Source of the DNA: Schistosoma haematobium
Taxonomy: Eukaryota; Platyhelminthes; Trematoda; Strigeidida; Schistosomatidae
DNA length: 64,000 nt
Direction: 5' to 3'
NCBI RefSeq assembly: GCF_000699445.3
Contig: NC_067197.1
Coordinates: 8,004,152 to 8,068,151 of the forward strand
The notes beneath the pieces are model-generated. The model had not been told where the DNA came from, did not search any database, and was given only the letters and a program-made list of their open reading frames with translations. Positions 25,051 to 37,384 of the stretch are shown here, one piece after another. The position numbers were made by a program, and so were the translations under genes. Each line of letters begins with the position of its first letter. The first letter of the stretch is position 1.

Positions 25051-25589
25051 TTAAACAACATTGTTATCTAAAACTATATATAATTGTAAACTCAGTTTTC
25101 AATGTGCTTGACTATTTTGTCAGTTTTTTTAAGGATAGTTGTTTAAATTCATTTACATTTCATTAATTTAATCCCATTTTTTATACATCACTAATCCTTA
25201 TACTTATGGTTACTCATTCATCTGTAAACCAATTCGATTGAGATTCACCCATTTAATGGTGAATTCTTTATGAAAATTTAAAATCTATAGTATCTATGTT
25301 TTTCATTGTTGAAATGTAAAAGATACAAAGATTCATAATAAGGGAATTGGGTTAGTGAAGCTAAATTGTTAATCTAAAATAGGGTTGAATGTTGTTTATT
25401 TTTCCTAAGATTCACAATCTTCAAACAATCAAATATGATTTAACAACTGATATATTAAGATTTTAGGTATGTTGTAAGATTTATTAAAGAATTTTGACCT
25501 TGTTTTCAACATTTGAATATCAACAGTAATGTCGGTTTCTGAATAATGTAGCTGTTAAATGAAAGCCTATTTTCTGAAGGGGGGGGTAT

Positions 25590-25960
25590 GGAGATTTTAG
25601 TAATTTAATATTTGAATTCATGAGTCAATTAAAGCTAGACCACCATGGAAAACCCATAAGCACTGGCCGGTTGTTTCGTTCTAGCGTGGGACTCCTAAAC
25701 AGTGTGCACATACGATTCGAACCCTGAACCTATCAGTCTCGTGAGTGGACGCTTAACCTCTAGACCACTCATTCGACATCCAACAGTGTTAATGTCTAAA
25801 TTCGACCCATGAAATTGCGTGACCATCTTCCATTGTACTGAGGTAGATACCTGTCTCTGCCTGACACGGATTAGCTCCAATAGCCACGGCTTCTCACTAG
25901 AACTCCGAGAATTCCCTCACGAAGCTAGTCACTAGTGAACACATGGTATATCTAGCCAAC
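25590..25960 (-). repeat. Family B unit with head region
   Basis: Left tail, arm, GATTCGAACCC box B, then the head (CATCTTCCATTGTACTGAGG). Core mutated. Confidence 0.75.
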
Positions 25961-26884
25961 TGATACATTTAACGAGTGCTAACATGTACCATTCATAGCG
26001 TTTTATCTTAGTGACACAAAATGAAATCCATTTCCAAAAGATGAGCGTCAGTACTTCGACTTTTGGAAAACAGTTGCTAGACAAGACATTTGATTAAGCT
26101 ATACATCATGGATATAGTTTTTATAGTGATTAGAAATTGAAAGCTGTTGAATAACACACTTATCGCATTTTGGAGCTTATTATTAGAACACATGGAATGG
26201 AATTCACAGACTAAATTCAAATCTTCGAGTTGAAATTTAATAATCCATCTTTTCCACTTAATGTGCTCTTTGATCCAATTGCTTATGATGTTTATATCAC
26301 TAAATAGTCGTTGTGGGGATGTACACCGATGAGTAACCACAAATTGTGAAGGATTATCTGTTTAGTATTCAGCGAATAACACTGATTCTCCAACTGAGGG
26401 TTGCTCATGATAGACAATCACAACAAATCTGCTACATGGAAAAATTAGTTTCTTATTTTAGATTGACAGAATAGAACTGAATAACGTATTTTCATGCTGA
26501 AAATAAGTGATCTCATTGTAGCTTATTAGCTATTGTCATATAATTAAACGGAATTTCGGTTTAATTGTATGTCTAAATGACTAATGCTCATTTGATTATA
26601 ATAAAGAGAATAAAACCCAATTATACATGAAGAGGCTTATAAAAACATGTTCTTATTTATGTCATCAATGCGAATCCGAAGGGGTAGGAATAAAAAACAA
26701 TATGTGCTATAACAATTTACTAAACAATGTAAATGGCTGATTATCTACTTTTAAATGAGTTCACCAAATGAATCTAAAAAAACAATTTTATGATTGAATA
26801 ACGAATTTATTTTGATGTTGATCATTGTAAATGATTTTGTAACATCACATTTAATCCAGAAAGCCTATCAATATTTACATTGTT

Positions 26885-27100
26885 GACCTAAACCACAGTG
26901 GTCTATAGGTTAAGCGTTCGAGCACGAGATCAGAGGTCCTGGTCTGAATCCTACGTGTACGACCATGGATGCGCACTGCTAAAGAGTTCCATACTAGGAA
27001 AAAAAGGTAGTTCAGTGCTTTCAAGTTATCCATGGTGGTCTAACTTTAATCGGCTCATGAATTCAATTATTAAAACCATAAAAACCGCATTCTGATAACC
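26885..27100 (+). repeat. Family B unit, mutated hammerhead
   Basis: GTGGTCTATAGGTTAAGCG box A and a core reading CTAAAGA with GAAA changed to AAAA. Confidence 0.7.
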
Positions 27101-27614
27101 ACATATGTTTATGGTTGTATAAGAAAGAAATAAGATAATTATGATTTATAATTAATTATTTAAATTCTACACATATGTTTCATTTATCAGTTAAGACTAT
27201 TTATGATTTATGTTTTCCGATATAATAATAATAATAAAAAGAATATTTAAATTTAGTTTCAGAATATAAGATTGTGATGGTCGGTGTTCACTATAATCCT
27301 TAAACTTCGTATACAGTTCGTCTTGATAACCGTCACTAGATAACGCCTCAACGGTATATTAATCAGAAGGCGAATACGAAGTGTTGATTATGTTTATTAT
27401 GGGACCACACACACACACATATATAAAAAATTACAGGTGCGTTAAACAAACATGAAAGAGTTGTGCCGAAAGGTAAGCAGGCAAGCGAGCGAGCGAGTGA
27501 GTCAGGGAATATGAGTATGAGTAAGCGAGTACAATTAGGCGAGAGAGAGCAATGAACATGAATAACATGGACATATATATACATAGTGAAATGAAGGAAT
27601 CATCGAATCAAGCG

Positions 27615-27955
27615 GTTAGTAGTAAGGCTGTGGTGCGTGCTACTTATATTGATATAAATAGTATATAACGCGAGTTAAAAACAATGTCTGACAGCAGAAG
27701 ATGGGAGAAGATCATGAAAGGAAGAGCGGCAACACAATGCAATTTGTAAGAAAACGTATGAACAATGAAATGTGAGACAATGGATTGATGTTTGCAACAG
27801 GAACAATCAGGTTTGATATGGTGGACTAATATTTTGCAAATTAACGATTAACTATAGGGTTTTTCTATTTTACCGAGTAACTCTGTAATTTTGTGCTAAA
27901 TACATTTGATTGTCCCCACCCGTGTTCTCTTCACTACAAGGCTAGCAGCGGGAAT
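27615..27955 (+). repeat. Unclassified repeat, family G
   Basis: GTGCGTGCTACTTATATTGA to TCCCCACCCGTGTTCTCTTC. Confidence 0.6.
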
Positions 27956-28186
27956 AAATGCGTAGGTGGTAAGCAATGCTCAACCATACACGTTCATACA
28001 TTCGCAACAATAATAAAGATACAATGATATAGATAAGTTGTTGTTGTACGGATGACTCAGTTCGTTAATAAGTTAACAAAATGACTTAATCGAATTAAAT
28101 GTGAAGAAGCTCAATTAGACGTGAGTTGCTACAAGATATTACATTTGGTCAAGATGAAAGAAAATTGTTGATGTTCAAATATTACT

Positions 28187-28325
28187 GTGGATACACACTG
28201 CTGAGGAGTCCCATACTAGGACGAAACATCCGTCCAATGCTTTCAGATTTTCCATGATGGTTTAACTTTCATCAACCCTTGGATTCAACTATTAAAATTA
28301 GTACAATTTCCACAAACCCTCATTC
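28187..28325 (+). repeat. Family B arm with intact hammerhead core
   Basis: Begins at GTGGATACACACTG and runs to CCACAAACCCTCATTC; the tRNA-like part is missing. Confidence 0.75.
28194..28240 (+). ncRNA. Hammerhead motif, family B, core intact
   Basis: CTGAGGA 28201-28207, perfect stem II, GAAAC, GTC cut site at 28234; stem I CACTG/CAATG with one mismatch. Confidence 0.6.
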
Positions 28326-29439
28326 AGATGAATAGATAATAATTCTAGTAACAAGATACAAGTACATCACGTATACAGTCTGTACAATAAATACCCAAGC
28401 TATAATCATAAAAACATCCTCTCTCTCTCTCTCTTTCAAAATATTCACTATTTCTCGTTAGATGCTTGTTTTATCTTAGTTATTTTTTATCCAAACTTTC
28501 CTGTAGGTCTTTATTAGTTAAATTATCTACCTACTCTCATAATTCGCGCTTTGATATGATAATGTATATAGACAATGATTTTAAATTTGATCCGATACCA
28601 GACATATGGACAGTGAATTCCTAATTGAAAGGGACTAGAGATTGTATATGTTTAGTGTTTTCATCTACACAAGAGACAAATAATCAATATTAGAACTTCA
28701 ATAATGATTGTTACCATCAATTTTTTATGAATACAAAATGGTCGGTAAAATTTCATGAGTTTTCTAGATTTTCTAGATTATATTCAAATGGTTAATTCAA
28801 CTTGGATTATTGAATATATCCCGTTTAATGCTAATTAGTCTATTACAATTTCTTTTTGTTATCACTAATGAGGACATGATCATTATTAGTACTAGGGGTT
28901 TTGGAAAAGTTCTACAATCTCTATAAACTCTTCTATAGCAATAATATACATTTTTATTTGTAAGCTAGTATTCACTGTTATATAATTATAATATCAATAT
29001 AATGTCAAACAATTAGAGAAATGCACATAAAATTAGTCAATGGATTGCCATCAAAATCAGTTGGTGGTGTTTACAATAACACAATAGTCTGCTAACTAGA
29101 TTAAATACCTCAGATATATATTATAGACCCTCAGTTTTTAGTATTTCCATTTAGGTGTTTTTATACAATTCAAATTGGAGCGTATTTACCTGCCTATGAT
29201 TTGTTGCCATACATAGTGGTAGTGTTTAAATTTGTTCCATGAACCAGGGATCAAGTAACATTTATTCTTCTGTTAGATTGAACAGTAGCTTGGTCGTTCC
29301 TTACTTCGGAAGTGTCATAAGTCATCCGGAAACCGTCAACACATGAGTTATTTTATCAAAATTTGGCGATCATGTGCTAGCCAGTGACTAATTTCGAGAA
29401 TGGAATTCTGGAATTCTAATGAAAAGTTGTGAAAAATGG

Positions 29440-29650
29440 AGTTTAAACGTGTCAGGTGTTAGGTAGTTATCCAGCTAAAACAGTGGCAGATTGTTGCACA
29501 ATATCGCGAATTAACTGAAGTTAGATGTGTTCACCACTGTATGTCAGCTCAGTAACACACTCCTTAGGAGTTCTACGCTGTAAAGAAACAGAAGTCTAGT
29601 GCTTCCAGGTTTCCGATGAATAATTTAGGTAGTTCGTGAAATTAATAAAA
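29440..29650 (+). repeat. Family B, decayed
   Basis: Head (GAATTAACTGAAGTTAGATG) and arm (TCTAGTGCTTCCAGG) recognisable; core lost. Confidence 0.6.
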
Positions 29651-29759
29651 ATACACACATTATAATTTCTGTATGGGCATTTTTTATGCTTGTTATTTTT
29701 TTTCGGATAATGGCCAATAGTGAAATCTACATAAAATTTGTCAGTTTTCAGTACTGGGA

Positions 29760-30045
29760 TAGTATATAACGATGGTCAAGGATAGAATGTATTTCAATAG
29801 ATGATTGAGAAGCAAAGGATTGGGAACGGAAAGTGATTGGTATGAAAATGCAGGAACAATCAAATCTGAGACGATGGACTGATATTTACAAAAGAAACAC
29901 TCAAGTTTGAGACAATGGATTGATATTTTGCAAATGACGTATTTAATGTATTATTCTCAGATTTTAGTTCAACGTTCTATAATTTAGTGCTCGCAAACAT
30001 TCCGTTGCTCTCCCCCCACTCGTGTTCTTGTTCACCACACTGGTA
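29760..30045 (+). repeat. Unclassified repeat, family G
   Basis: AGACAATGGATTGATATTTTG through CCCCCCACTCGTGTTCTTG. Confidence 0.6.
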
Positions 30046-30499
30046 TCTTATTTCTTACACAATGATGTAAACTCAGTATTTATCACAAACTATTCACTAG
30101 GTTGCTGTGTCATGATAGTTACCAACTTATTTGACATGTATAATATTTCACATTTTTCATAAAGGTTATTAATTTTACATTATTGAAATATTCCACTAGC
30201 TCAAAATCAATTTCTATTAATATTTACTATTTTTAAAAGGATACTTGACTATTGCCTATAGATAAATGTTTATTATGTTTCTATTTTACATAAGAGTTAC
30301 CAATCAAACTAGGTATCAAATATCAATGAAAGAGGAAATGTTAACCTTTTGAAAGCTCATATAGTAAATGTGACAATATTGTTAAACATTTTTAAAAAAA
30401 AATTACAAATAGACAGTTAGTTACTATCTAATCATATGATATAGAGAATGAATTCGATTTTCAGTAGTTCATATTTGTATACCATAAAAATATGGTTAA

Positions 30500-30820
30500 A
30501 AACCCGTGTCGGGTGAAGACAAGCATCTAACTCAGTACAATGAAAGATAGTCGCGCAATTTCGTGGACTGGTTGATGTTGGACACTAGCACCATTGGATG
30601 CCGGTTCAGTGCTCCAGTAGGTTAAGCGTTCATGTGCGAGACTGAAGGCCCTGAGTCCGAATCCCGTGAGCAGGATCGTGGATGCGCACTGCTGCGGAGT
30701 CCCACAATAGGACGAAACGACCGTCCAGTGCTTCGAGGTTTCCAACAGTGGTCTGACACCAATCGGTTCATGATCTCAATCAAAAACTTAATAATCTCCA
30801 CAACCTTTATACTGAAAACA
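30500..30820 (+). repeat. Family B full unit
   Basis: Head from CCGTGTCGGGTGAAGACAAG, tRNA-like region with GTCCGAATCCC, hammerhead with A6 changed to C (CTGCGGA), arm to CTCCACAACC. Confidence 0.75.
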
Positions 30821-30839
30821 AATAATAATTGTCATTATT

Positions 30840-31165
30840 TTCACTTCGTATTGTTTTACTTGAATCTTTTCATCGATGTTTAGGACTCAAATTCGTCAAC
30901 CTCTTATTGACATTTGTACATCCTGTGTGGATTGCCTCGATATTGCCTTAAGTTACAAGCATTATAAACAAAGATGGATAATGGTTAACAGTGAAATCCA
31001 TAGTACGTGTTTCATCCTATTTGGGACTGGTCAGTTAGATGTGCCTGCATCTTAGTGTTAATGTTCACTCCAGGACTTCAATCAAGCACTATTCGTTTGA
31101 AACGTCAGGGCATTATCAACTTAGCTAATGAGTTCTAATAGTCACTTATCATTACAGTATTATCT
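30840..31165 (-). mobile_element. Sm-alpha-like SINE
   Basis: Full-length order on the minus strand: tRNA-like part, hammerhead with G8 changed to C (CTGACCA), body. Confidence 0.75.
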
Positions 31166-31410
31166 AATCTACCTTTGTTATACTGTATAATGCTCTGTCT
31201 ACAATGCTATGAATCAAAACTAAACTTTATTGTTTAATCATAGTACCTTTAAGTTATTCTTAATTATTTCTTTTAACTTTCTCTTTCTGTTCTTTCTAAT
31301 TATTATTCCACTAAAGGAATAGAAAAGACTTTTGTACGTGCGTGTAGCATATGAGTTTCTTTTGTTTTTTCTTCATGGAAATGATAGACATACAATCCTG
31401 AACAACAATA

Positions 31411-31505
31411 GTTAGTCAATCAGTCAGTCAGTTACCTACAATGTAGGATCAGGCATTTATATACATCGATCCAAGTTGCCACACCTCATTAGACTGAACA
31501 ACAAT
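31411..31505 (-). mobile_element. 3' tail of the second RTE-like subfamily
   Basis: GTCAATCAGTCAGTCAGTTA followed by CTACAATGTAGGATCAGGC is the complement of the 60800-60884 tail, including its (TGAC)n end. Severely 5'-truncated. Confidence 0.65.
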
Positions 31506-31805
31506 AACAGGATAAATGGTCCATAAGAGATAGTTAGTAAAGCAATGAAAGTTGATGTGTACTCTTTTGAATAATTTCGATAAAAGAATGACCATTTGAA
31601 AGAGAGATTACTTGAAATATGTTTTCCTTTTTTGGTATTTGAAATCATGAGATATTTTAGATTGCTATAATAAATAAATCGTTAAAAATTCAGCATACGG
31701 TTATCCATGAATTGTGAATTGAGTAACTATAATTTCCAGGTATTAGGTATGTTATATCCTAGTGAAGATTAAATTACGGGTAACCTCTGTGAACTATAAA
31801 TAGAC

Positions 31806-31811
<6 letters not shown>

Positions 31812-31840
<29 letters not shown>
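31812..31840. repeat. (AT)n microsatellite
   Basis: Fourteen or so AT units in intron sequence. Confidence 0.9.
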
Positions 31841-31842
<2 letters not shown>

Positions 31843-31889
31843 CTATTGTATAACTGTTCAGTAACTAGATTATGTTTATCTATATTCTC

Positions 31890-32200
31890 CATATTATAAG
31901 CTTTATTTTGATCCAGAGATTAGTATTGTATGATTTACTATTCTTAAGTTATGTTCAGTTTATTGATTTGTCTCCCATGTTCACAGCCACATTTTGGCTT
32001 GATTTTGTATAAATGTTATTTCCCTATTTTATGTTATTATGCGGTCTACTTGACTGATATATAAACAAAGTATGTTTGAAATACATGGTTCATACCGCGG
32101 AGGCTGAGATTTGTGTTCTGGGCTCAACAGGCAGGGTTAGGCAGGAAGAACGACCAATAAAGACTCTCGGCTGTTCATACCGGTTGAACTTCATTGGTTT
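31890..32200 (+). repeat. Unclassified repeat, family I
   Basis: Shares blocks, inverted, with 56040-56330: TTATAAGCTTTATTTTGATC, GTTTGAAATACATGGTTCAT and CAACAGGCAGGGTTAGGCAG. Confidence 0.6.
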
Positions 32201-32659
32201 AGTACAGTACTAAGATTGTATAAGTTGTATTTTGATTGGCGATTAAATCATGTGATAACTAGTCGGCCTTAAAATACACAACAATGCACTAATTCATTTT
32301 TCACATCAGTGAAGGATAATGCTGTACCACAAAGGGATTGATAAATATGATTTTTTGAAATAAATGTATGATTACTATTAAAATATTATAAAATTCTTTA
32401 CAATCTCATATATGTATACATATAGTCTCCTGTGCCCACCTTCCAATTCACCTGCTTCATTGAACCAAGATGCATAGACCGTTGTCAGCACTCACTTTCA
32501 CTATGGGTATGAGAACATATTCCAGAATAGTTCATTAAGGGAGAAAGGAAAGTTGTTCTTGAAAATTTAGTATCGAAATAGCTATCATAAAGCTTTTTGA
32601 ATAGTCCTTCAAAATTTAATTATCTCTAATAATCGAAATTACCGATATTTTGAATTTTG

Positions 32660-33125
32660 ATTGAGATCATGGATCGATCAATGTTAGACCACCACTAAAA
32701 TCCTAGAGACACTGGACGGCTGTTTCGTCTTAGTATGATAATTATCATCAATGTACTCACCAGTGACTAGCTTTGAGTGGTAATCCCCGGACTTCCGTTG
32801 AGAAGCCGTGAATAGTGGAGTTAAACCGTGTCCAGCACTTACCTAACGAAAACAATGGGAAATGGTCGCACAATATCGTGGATTGGCTGAAGTTAGATAA
32901 ACACCATTGAATGCCGACCGGCTCAATGGTTTAAATGTTGAGTGTTCGCACGCGAGGTCAAAGATCCTATGTTCGAGTCCAATGTGCGAAATTGTGGACT
33001 CATGCTGTTGACGAGTTCCATACTAAGACAGAGTGACCGTCCATTGCTTCTAGGTTTTCAATGGTGGTCTAACACGGATCAATTATTGATCTCAATCAGA
33101 ACTCAACAATCTCCACAACTCTATA
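32660..33125. repeat. Family B composite, decayed
   Basis: Minus-strand arm, head region CCGTGTCCAGCACTTACC, plus-strand tRNA-like part (GTTCGAGTCC) and arm. Both cores broken. Confidence 0.65.
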
Positions 33126-33255
33126 CCTATATGTTGATCTTAACATTTTTTATAAGATTCGACAGAATCTACAGAGATTTCTTTGTATTTAGTCACTCAA
33201 GAGCTCTTTTCATCTATAAAATCAAATAAAAACATTGTGTTCAACAGATATACAT

Positions 33256-33508
33256 CTTTCACTGGTTGAAATCATGAGTCCATTGAAGATAGACCACCAT
33301 GGAAAACCTGGAAGAACTGGACGGCCGTTTCGTCCTAGTATAGGACTCCTCATCAGTGCGCATCCACGATCCCGCCCCCAGCGAGATTCAAACCCATGAC
33401 CTATAAGTCTCGCGCCACGCGCCTAACCAACTAGACCATGGTGGTCTAGCTTCATTTGACTCATGATTTCAACCAGTGAAATTTCTAAAAATCTCCACAA
33501 AACCTATT
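33256..33508 (-). mobile_element. Family B element with TSD of 11 bp, tail on the right
   Basis: TSD CAGATATACAT at 33245-33255 and 33509-33519. Here the long tail (TCTCCACAAAACCTATT) is on the right and the left end is short, the opposite of 47816-48335. The minus-strand hammerhead has C3 changed to A. Confidence 0.8.
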
Positions 33509-34029
33509 CAGATATACATATTGTTTGTTTATCACTATCATGACCTTAAACTATCATCATTAATTTACTTCCATTTCATTCCATTGATTTTACATTAAAA
33601 AATATCCCTCCCCTCTCCTACTCATTAATAATTATTTCTCATGTTACCATGATTTTATTGATAATTATTTCTGACGTTGTTTCATTTCATTTAACCTTTT
33701 CTATGTTACATTTAATTATTGTGACGAAATAAAAAAAGAAAGAAAACATTTTAATGATTGTCTCCATGCTCATTATAACCTATTATTAGATGATTAAGCT
33801 CGAAATGCCTATTTATTTGCTTATATTGTGTTGATACTATGCAACCTTTAATGATTGTTATTATTATTATTACTATTAACACTATGCAATTTAGTATTTT
33901 ATTCATTCTATCATATCATGTCTATTCGATGTTCATATTTCCTTATGAAATAAACCCGTAAAATTTCACAATGTATGCACATAGGTAGACAATTGTATAG
34001 TTTGATAATAAATCAAATATATTTGTATT

Positions 34030-34345
34030 AGTTCAATGAGTAGAAAAAATGAGATTTTCTGATGTTTCGTAACTTAATGTAAATCACTTCTTCAGTGAAT
34101 AAATCATTAAATCAAAATTAAATAAGAACAATAGGTTCAATAAAGAGTTCTCTTTTCGGTGAATTCATTTTCGAAGCTGTACAATCGCAAATATATATAT
34201 ACCTATCTTTTTTCTGGATGATAATAATTACAATAATAATGATAATAAACTTCTGTTAGACATGGTGACAAAGAGGTAGAATAAACAAATGTATTAAGAA
34301 AATGATTTTCTGAACAGGGAAACTAATAATCATTTGATTGTTAAG
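34030..34345 (+). repeat. Inverted repeat arm of the PLE relic, left
   Basis: Complementary, with divergence, to 34968-35310. Shared blocks include CAATGAGTAGAAAAAAT, AGAGTTCTCTTTTCGGTGAA and AATAATAATGATAATAAACT. Confidence 0.75.
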
Positions 34346-34727
34346 TGTTTAGATTCTCCTCGAAAGATGGATAGGGAAATTATCATCGGGAAAGGATGGT
34401 ACAGAATGATAAGATAAAATGTTGAAATTGAGATGAAATGTAATCAGGAGGGTCGTAGAAACAGAAATAAACCAGTTGGGTGTAGAAGATTTAAGAAGAT
34501 AGAAGGGGAAGCAGATAGCTATAAAGGAATAACAGTATGAAAAAAATTATAAGACATGAAGTCCATGGTAGAAGAACAGGTTGTACCATTCTCTTTTATG
34601 GAAATACATATCAAGAATTGGTCTGAGATGTAAGCCAAGTTCGTGTATTTATGGCAGACCATATAATCGCGGTATAATTGATATTGTTGGTTTTATGTGC
34701 TCAAGGACATGTTCATCGATTGATTGA

Positions 34728-34967
34728 TCATTTTTTTATTCTCTTAAGAACTCCAATCAGTTGCTTTGCTATTATTTCAGTCTTGTTTTTCTCATTGATT
34801 GGTATGGAGAATTCGGTGTCATTCGATAATAACTTCGTCATTTTTTCAACATAAATCTTTAGGTCTAGAAGCACTAAACTCACACTTTTACCTGAACGTG
34901 TTATAATCAAGTCATTAGTGTTTCTAAGTAGTTTTAATTGATTACTATCTTTCGATGGAAATTTAAG
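34728..34967 (-). pseudogene. Penelope-like N-terminal region remnant
   Basis: The minus strand encodes NQLKLLRNTNDLIITRSGKS, VSLVLLDLKIYVEKMTKLLS and NDTEFSIP. In PLEs the equivalent block (D-I-V-I-T-x-P-D-K-G) precedes the RT domain. It follows an arm repeated inverted on its other side (34030-34345). Confidence 0.6.
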
Positions 34968-35310
34968 CCATTAACAATTAAACGATTATTAGTTTCCCTG
35001 TTCAGAAAAATTTTTTTAATAACTTTGTTTATTCTACCTCAATGTCACCATGTCTAACAGAAGTTTATTATCATTATTATTGTAATTACTATCATCCTGA
35101 AAAAAGATAGGTGCATATATTTGCGATTGTACAGCTTTGAAAATGGATTCACCGAAAAGAGAACTCTTCTCTGAATCAATCTTTCTTATTTGATGTCTTA
35201 ATGGGTGTATTCCGACCACTAAAAAAATCTACATTAATCCTTTGAAGAAATGATTGAATTCGAGTAATAAAATATCAGGAAATTTAATTTTTTCTACTCA
35301 TTGGAATAAT
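34968..35310 (-). repeat. Inverted repeat arm of the PLE relic, right
   Basis: Complement of 34030-34345. It lies between the GIY-YIG remnant and the N-terminal remnant, so on the minus strand the order is C-terminus, arm, N-terminus, inverted arm. This suits a partial tandem PLE with an internal terminal repeat. Confidence 0.7.
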
Positions 35311-35379
35311 AAAGATAATTTTTTTACATAAAACAATCTACTCAATTACACGGCGGAGGAATATTTGTTGCCAAGGCAT

Positions 35380-35700
35380 GGAAAGATTAATTACCATCTA
35401 CTTTTGAATACATAACTCAGTTTTTGAGGCCTATTAGTAACGGCTTCAAAAACTTCAGAAGACTAGATTTCGACTGCTTACTAATCACCTTGAAGGATTG
35501 CAAGCTATCGACCTGATGTCCTGTATCAAGGATATGTTTTTTGATTGCACAATTTAGAGTCTTTCTTTCTCTTGTTCTGAGGCTTTTTGTAACATGTTCA
35601 AAAAAATCTAATATATATCCTCATTTCTGTTCGATTAATGTAACTTTTTTGACAGGTCCATGTAAATTTATCAATACAGTTGACGGTTACATGAGCTCTA
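35380..35700 (-). pseudogene. Penelope-like GIY-YIG domain remnant
   Basis: The minus strand gives NCIDKFTWTCQKSYINRTEM, then LNCAIKKHILDTGHQVDSLQ and SFKVISKQSKSSLLKFLKPL. This matches the order of the intact element's CxxC-YIG-RT and NSAIARHLLDTGH blocks. Only the C-terminal part is present. Confidence 0.75.
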
Positions 35701-36019
35701 CTCAGTTTATTTCTATCAGCGTTTACTCGTTATATAATCACTCATTTCTAGCCGTTTAAATTGTTGTCATAATCAATGTTCTAGAATGTTCTTTCACATA
35801 AGGTGTATATTTACAATGTTCAGTCTATTAATTTCATTTACATCCTTGCTATACTATACTAATATATCTTCAATCTAACTTCCCACTAAGTAGATTACCA
35901 AAACATTCACAGGGGAAAATAGAACGAGTTGTATTAAAGACGTCTATCCTCGTGATGTTTATTGTCATAATCTGAAGAAGTAAACAAAATCACTAAAATT
36001 TATGGGATAATTCTATGAT

Positions 36020-36290
36020 ATGTGCTACTGATGTTGACAGATATAAGTAGTATGTAACAACAAACGAGAGTGTGATGCCTGATGGCAGAAAGTTGAGAAA
36101 ATCAAAGAGAAGAGAACAAGAACAGAGATTGACTGGTATGAAAACGATGGAACAACAAAGTCTGATACAAATGATGGGTATTTCGCAAATGAAGTATTTG
36201 CTGTATGATTCTCAGATTTTACCAAGATATTGTGTAATGCTATATTAAGATGCATTTGGTTGCCCGCATTGGTGTTCTCGTTCACTACAA
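36020..36290 (+). repeat. Unclassified repeat, family G
   Basis: GTGCTACTGATGTTGACAG to GGTGTTCTCGTTCACTAC. Confidence 0.6.
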
Positions 36291-36364
36291 TTCTATTATG
36301 ATTTAGCTATAAACTACGCGTTTTCGAATAAGTTTAGTAATTCAACACTATTCATATTAATAGA

Positions 36365-36495
36365 AACATCTCGCGGGCGGGATCGTTGATGCACACTGAT
36401 GAGGAGTTCCATACAAGGACGAAATGGCCGTTCACTGCTTTCAGGTTTTTCATGGTGGTCTAGCTGTAACTGAATTCAACTATTAGATAACTATT
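36365..36495 (+). repeat. Family B arm
   Basis: GCGGGATCGTTGATGCACAC, then a mutated hammerhead and the arm. Lies about 300 bp beyond the donor of the PKA micro-exon, in the following intron. Confidence 0.65.
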
Positions 36496-36790
36496 CTTTA
36501 TAACATTTTTTGTAAAATCTAAAGATTAGAATAACTTAAATGTTCTTTTTTTATCATGAAGTAGAGTCATTTGAAAATTTACTGTAAAATGGAAACCAGT
36601 AATCAGCTCACAACTTTTAGCTTGGGACCTACATCTAGATGCACTGACTAAAATACACACAGAATGGTACCCTGGTTCCCATCAATTATTCAACTGATAT
36701 CGATTGTATTTGAAGGTATATTTTAAACTGACAAAACAGTAATATTCACGAAATTATTTTGAGTAGTATATATCACATTACACTACTTAC

Positions 36791-36826
36791 CACTTTGACG
36801 CCTTAGTAGAGAATTTCTTGGAGGAC
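36791..36826 (-). CDS. PKA regulatory subunit, 36-nt micro-exon with RRQS inhibitor site
   Basis: The exon sits between an acceptor (pyrimidine-rich run ending GTAG at 36828-36827) and a GTAAGT donor at 36790. It reads (G)PPRNSLLRRQS plus the first base of a valine completed by the next exon. R-R-x-S followed by V-x-A-E is the autophosphorylation/inhibitor motif that type II regulatory subunits place in the catalytic-subunit cleft; a serine there, not alanine or glycine, marks type II. Both borders are phase 1, so the exon is symmetric and could be skipped without changing frame, removing the whole inhibitor motif. The site is in the right order and spacing relative to the cAMP domains. Very short exons are known in schistosomes. 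No transcript evidence is available here. Confidence 0.85.
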
Positions 36827-36999
36827 CTACAATGTTAAAAAAAGAATAACATAATCTTTTGAATAAATTCTGTTTATATATAAAAAATGCATCAGAAAAA
36901 AGAAATAATAGGATTCCTTAACTTCTCGTGTTCAAAACAGCACCACTGACCACATCATAGTATTTAATCATATTATTTAATCATCATCGTTATATATTC

Positions 37000-37150
37000 C
37001 CGTGAGATGAAGGTAAATCCAGCTGACTAGTCCCAAATAGGACGAAACGGGTGTCCTGGATTTCATTGCTGACCATCATAGTTTCTGCATATAATGCTAG
37101 TGACTTAAAACAATCCACACAGTATGCATATGTACCAATACGAAAATGAA
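37000..37150 (+). mobile_element. Sm-alpha-like SINE fragment
   Basis: CCAGCTGACTAGTCCCAAAT, AGGACGAAACGGG, GTCCTGGATTTC: hammerhead well preserved except G8 changed to T. Confidence 0.75.
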
Positions 37151-37384
37151 TTAATCATGTAACTCGTATGAAAACTACAGGTTTGTTTTCAGCTTTAAGC
37201 CTTACCGTTATTATGAGGGATAGTGATCCTATTCAAGCTACCCAAACCCAAATAATTAGTTGAAGACTCTAGTCTGCAACCTACTTAGTGTAAACCGACT
37301 TTTTTTAACAATTAATCAATTGATCCACATCATATTTATGATAAATGGTGTATTCTAATGTCGTACAGCAATTCCACTTGTTCA

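Larger units (their letters stand above)
18244..36790 (-). other. Intron of the PKA regulatory subunit gene, 18.5 kb
   Basis: The largest intron. It carries RTE fragments (19320-19752, 24806-25050), family B pieces (20385-21050, 25590-25960, 26885-27100, 28187-28325, 29440-29650, 30500-30820, 32660-33125, 33256-33508, 36365-36495), family G (21690-21990, 27615-27955, 29760-30045, 36020-36290), a family C element interrupted by family D (22160-23057), Sm-alpha copies (24065-24465, 30840-31165), an RTE-2 tail (31411-31505), family I (31890-32200) and PLE relics (34030-35700). Unrecognised: 18244-19320, 19755-20385, 21050-21690, 23058-24065, 25052-25590, 25960-26885, 27100-27615, 28325-29440, 30045-30500, 33520-34030, 35760-36020 and 36495-36790. 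Confidence 0.78.

Noticed and set aside
33290..33350. Alternative hammerhead core CTGATGA in the 33.3-kb family B copy
   Set aside because: Using CTGATGA would leave three unpaired bases before stem II and break stem I; the true core position has C3 changed to A.
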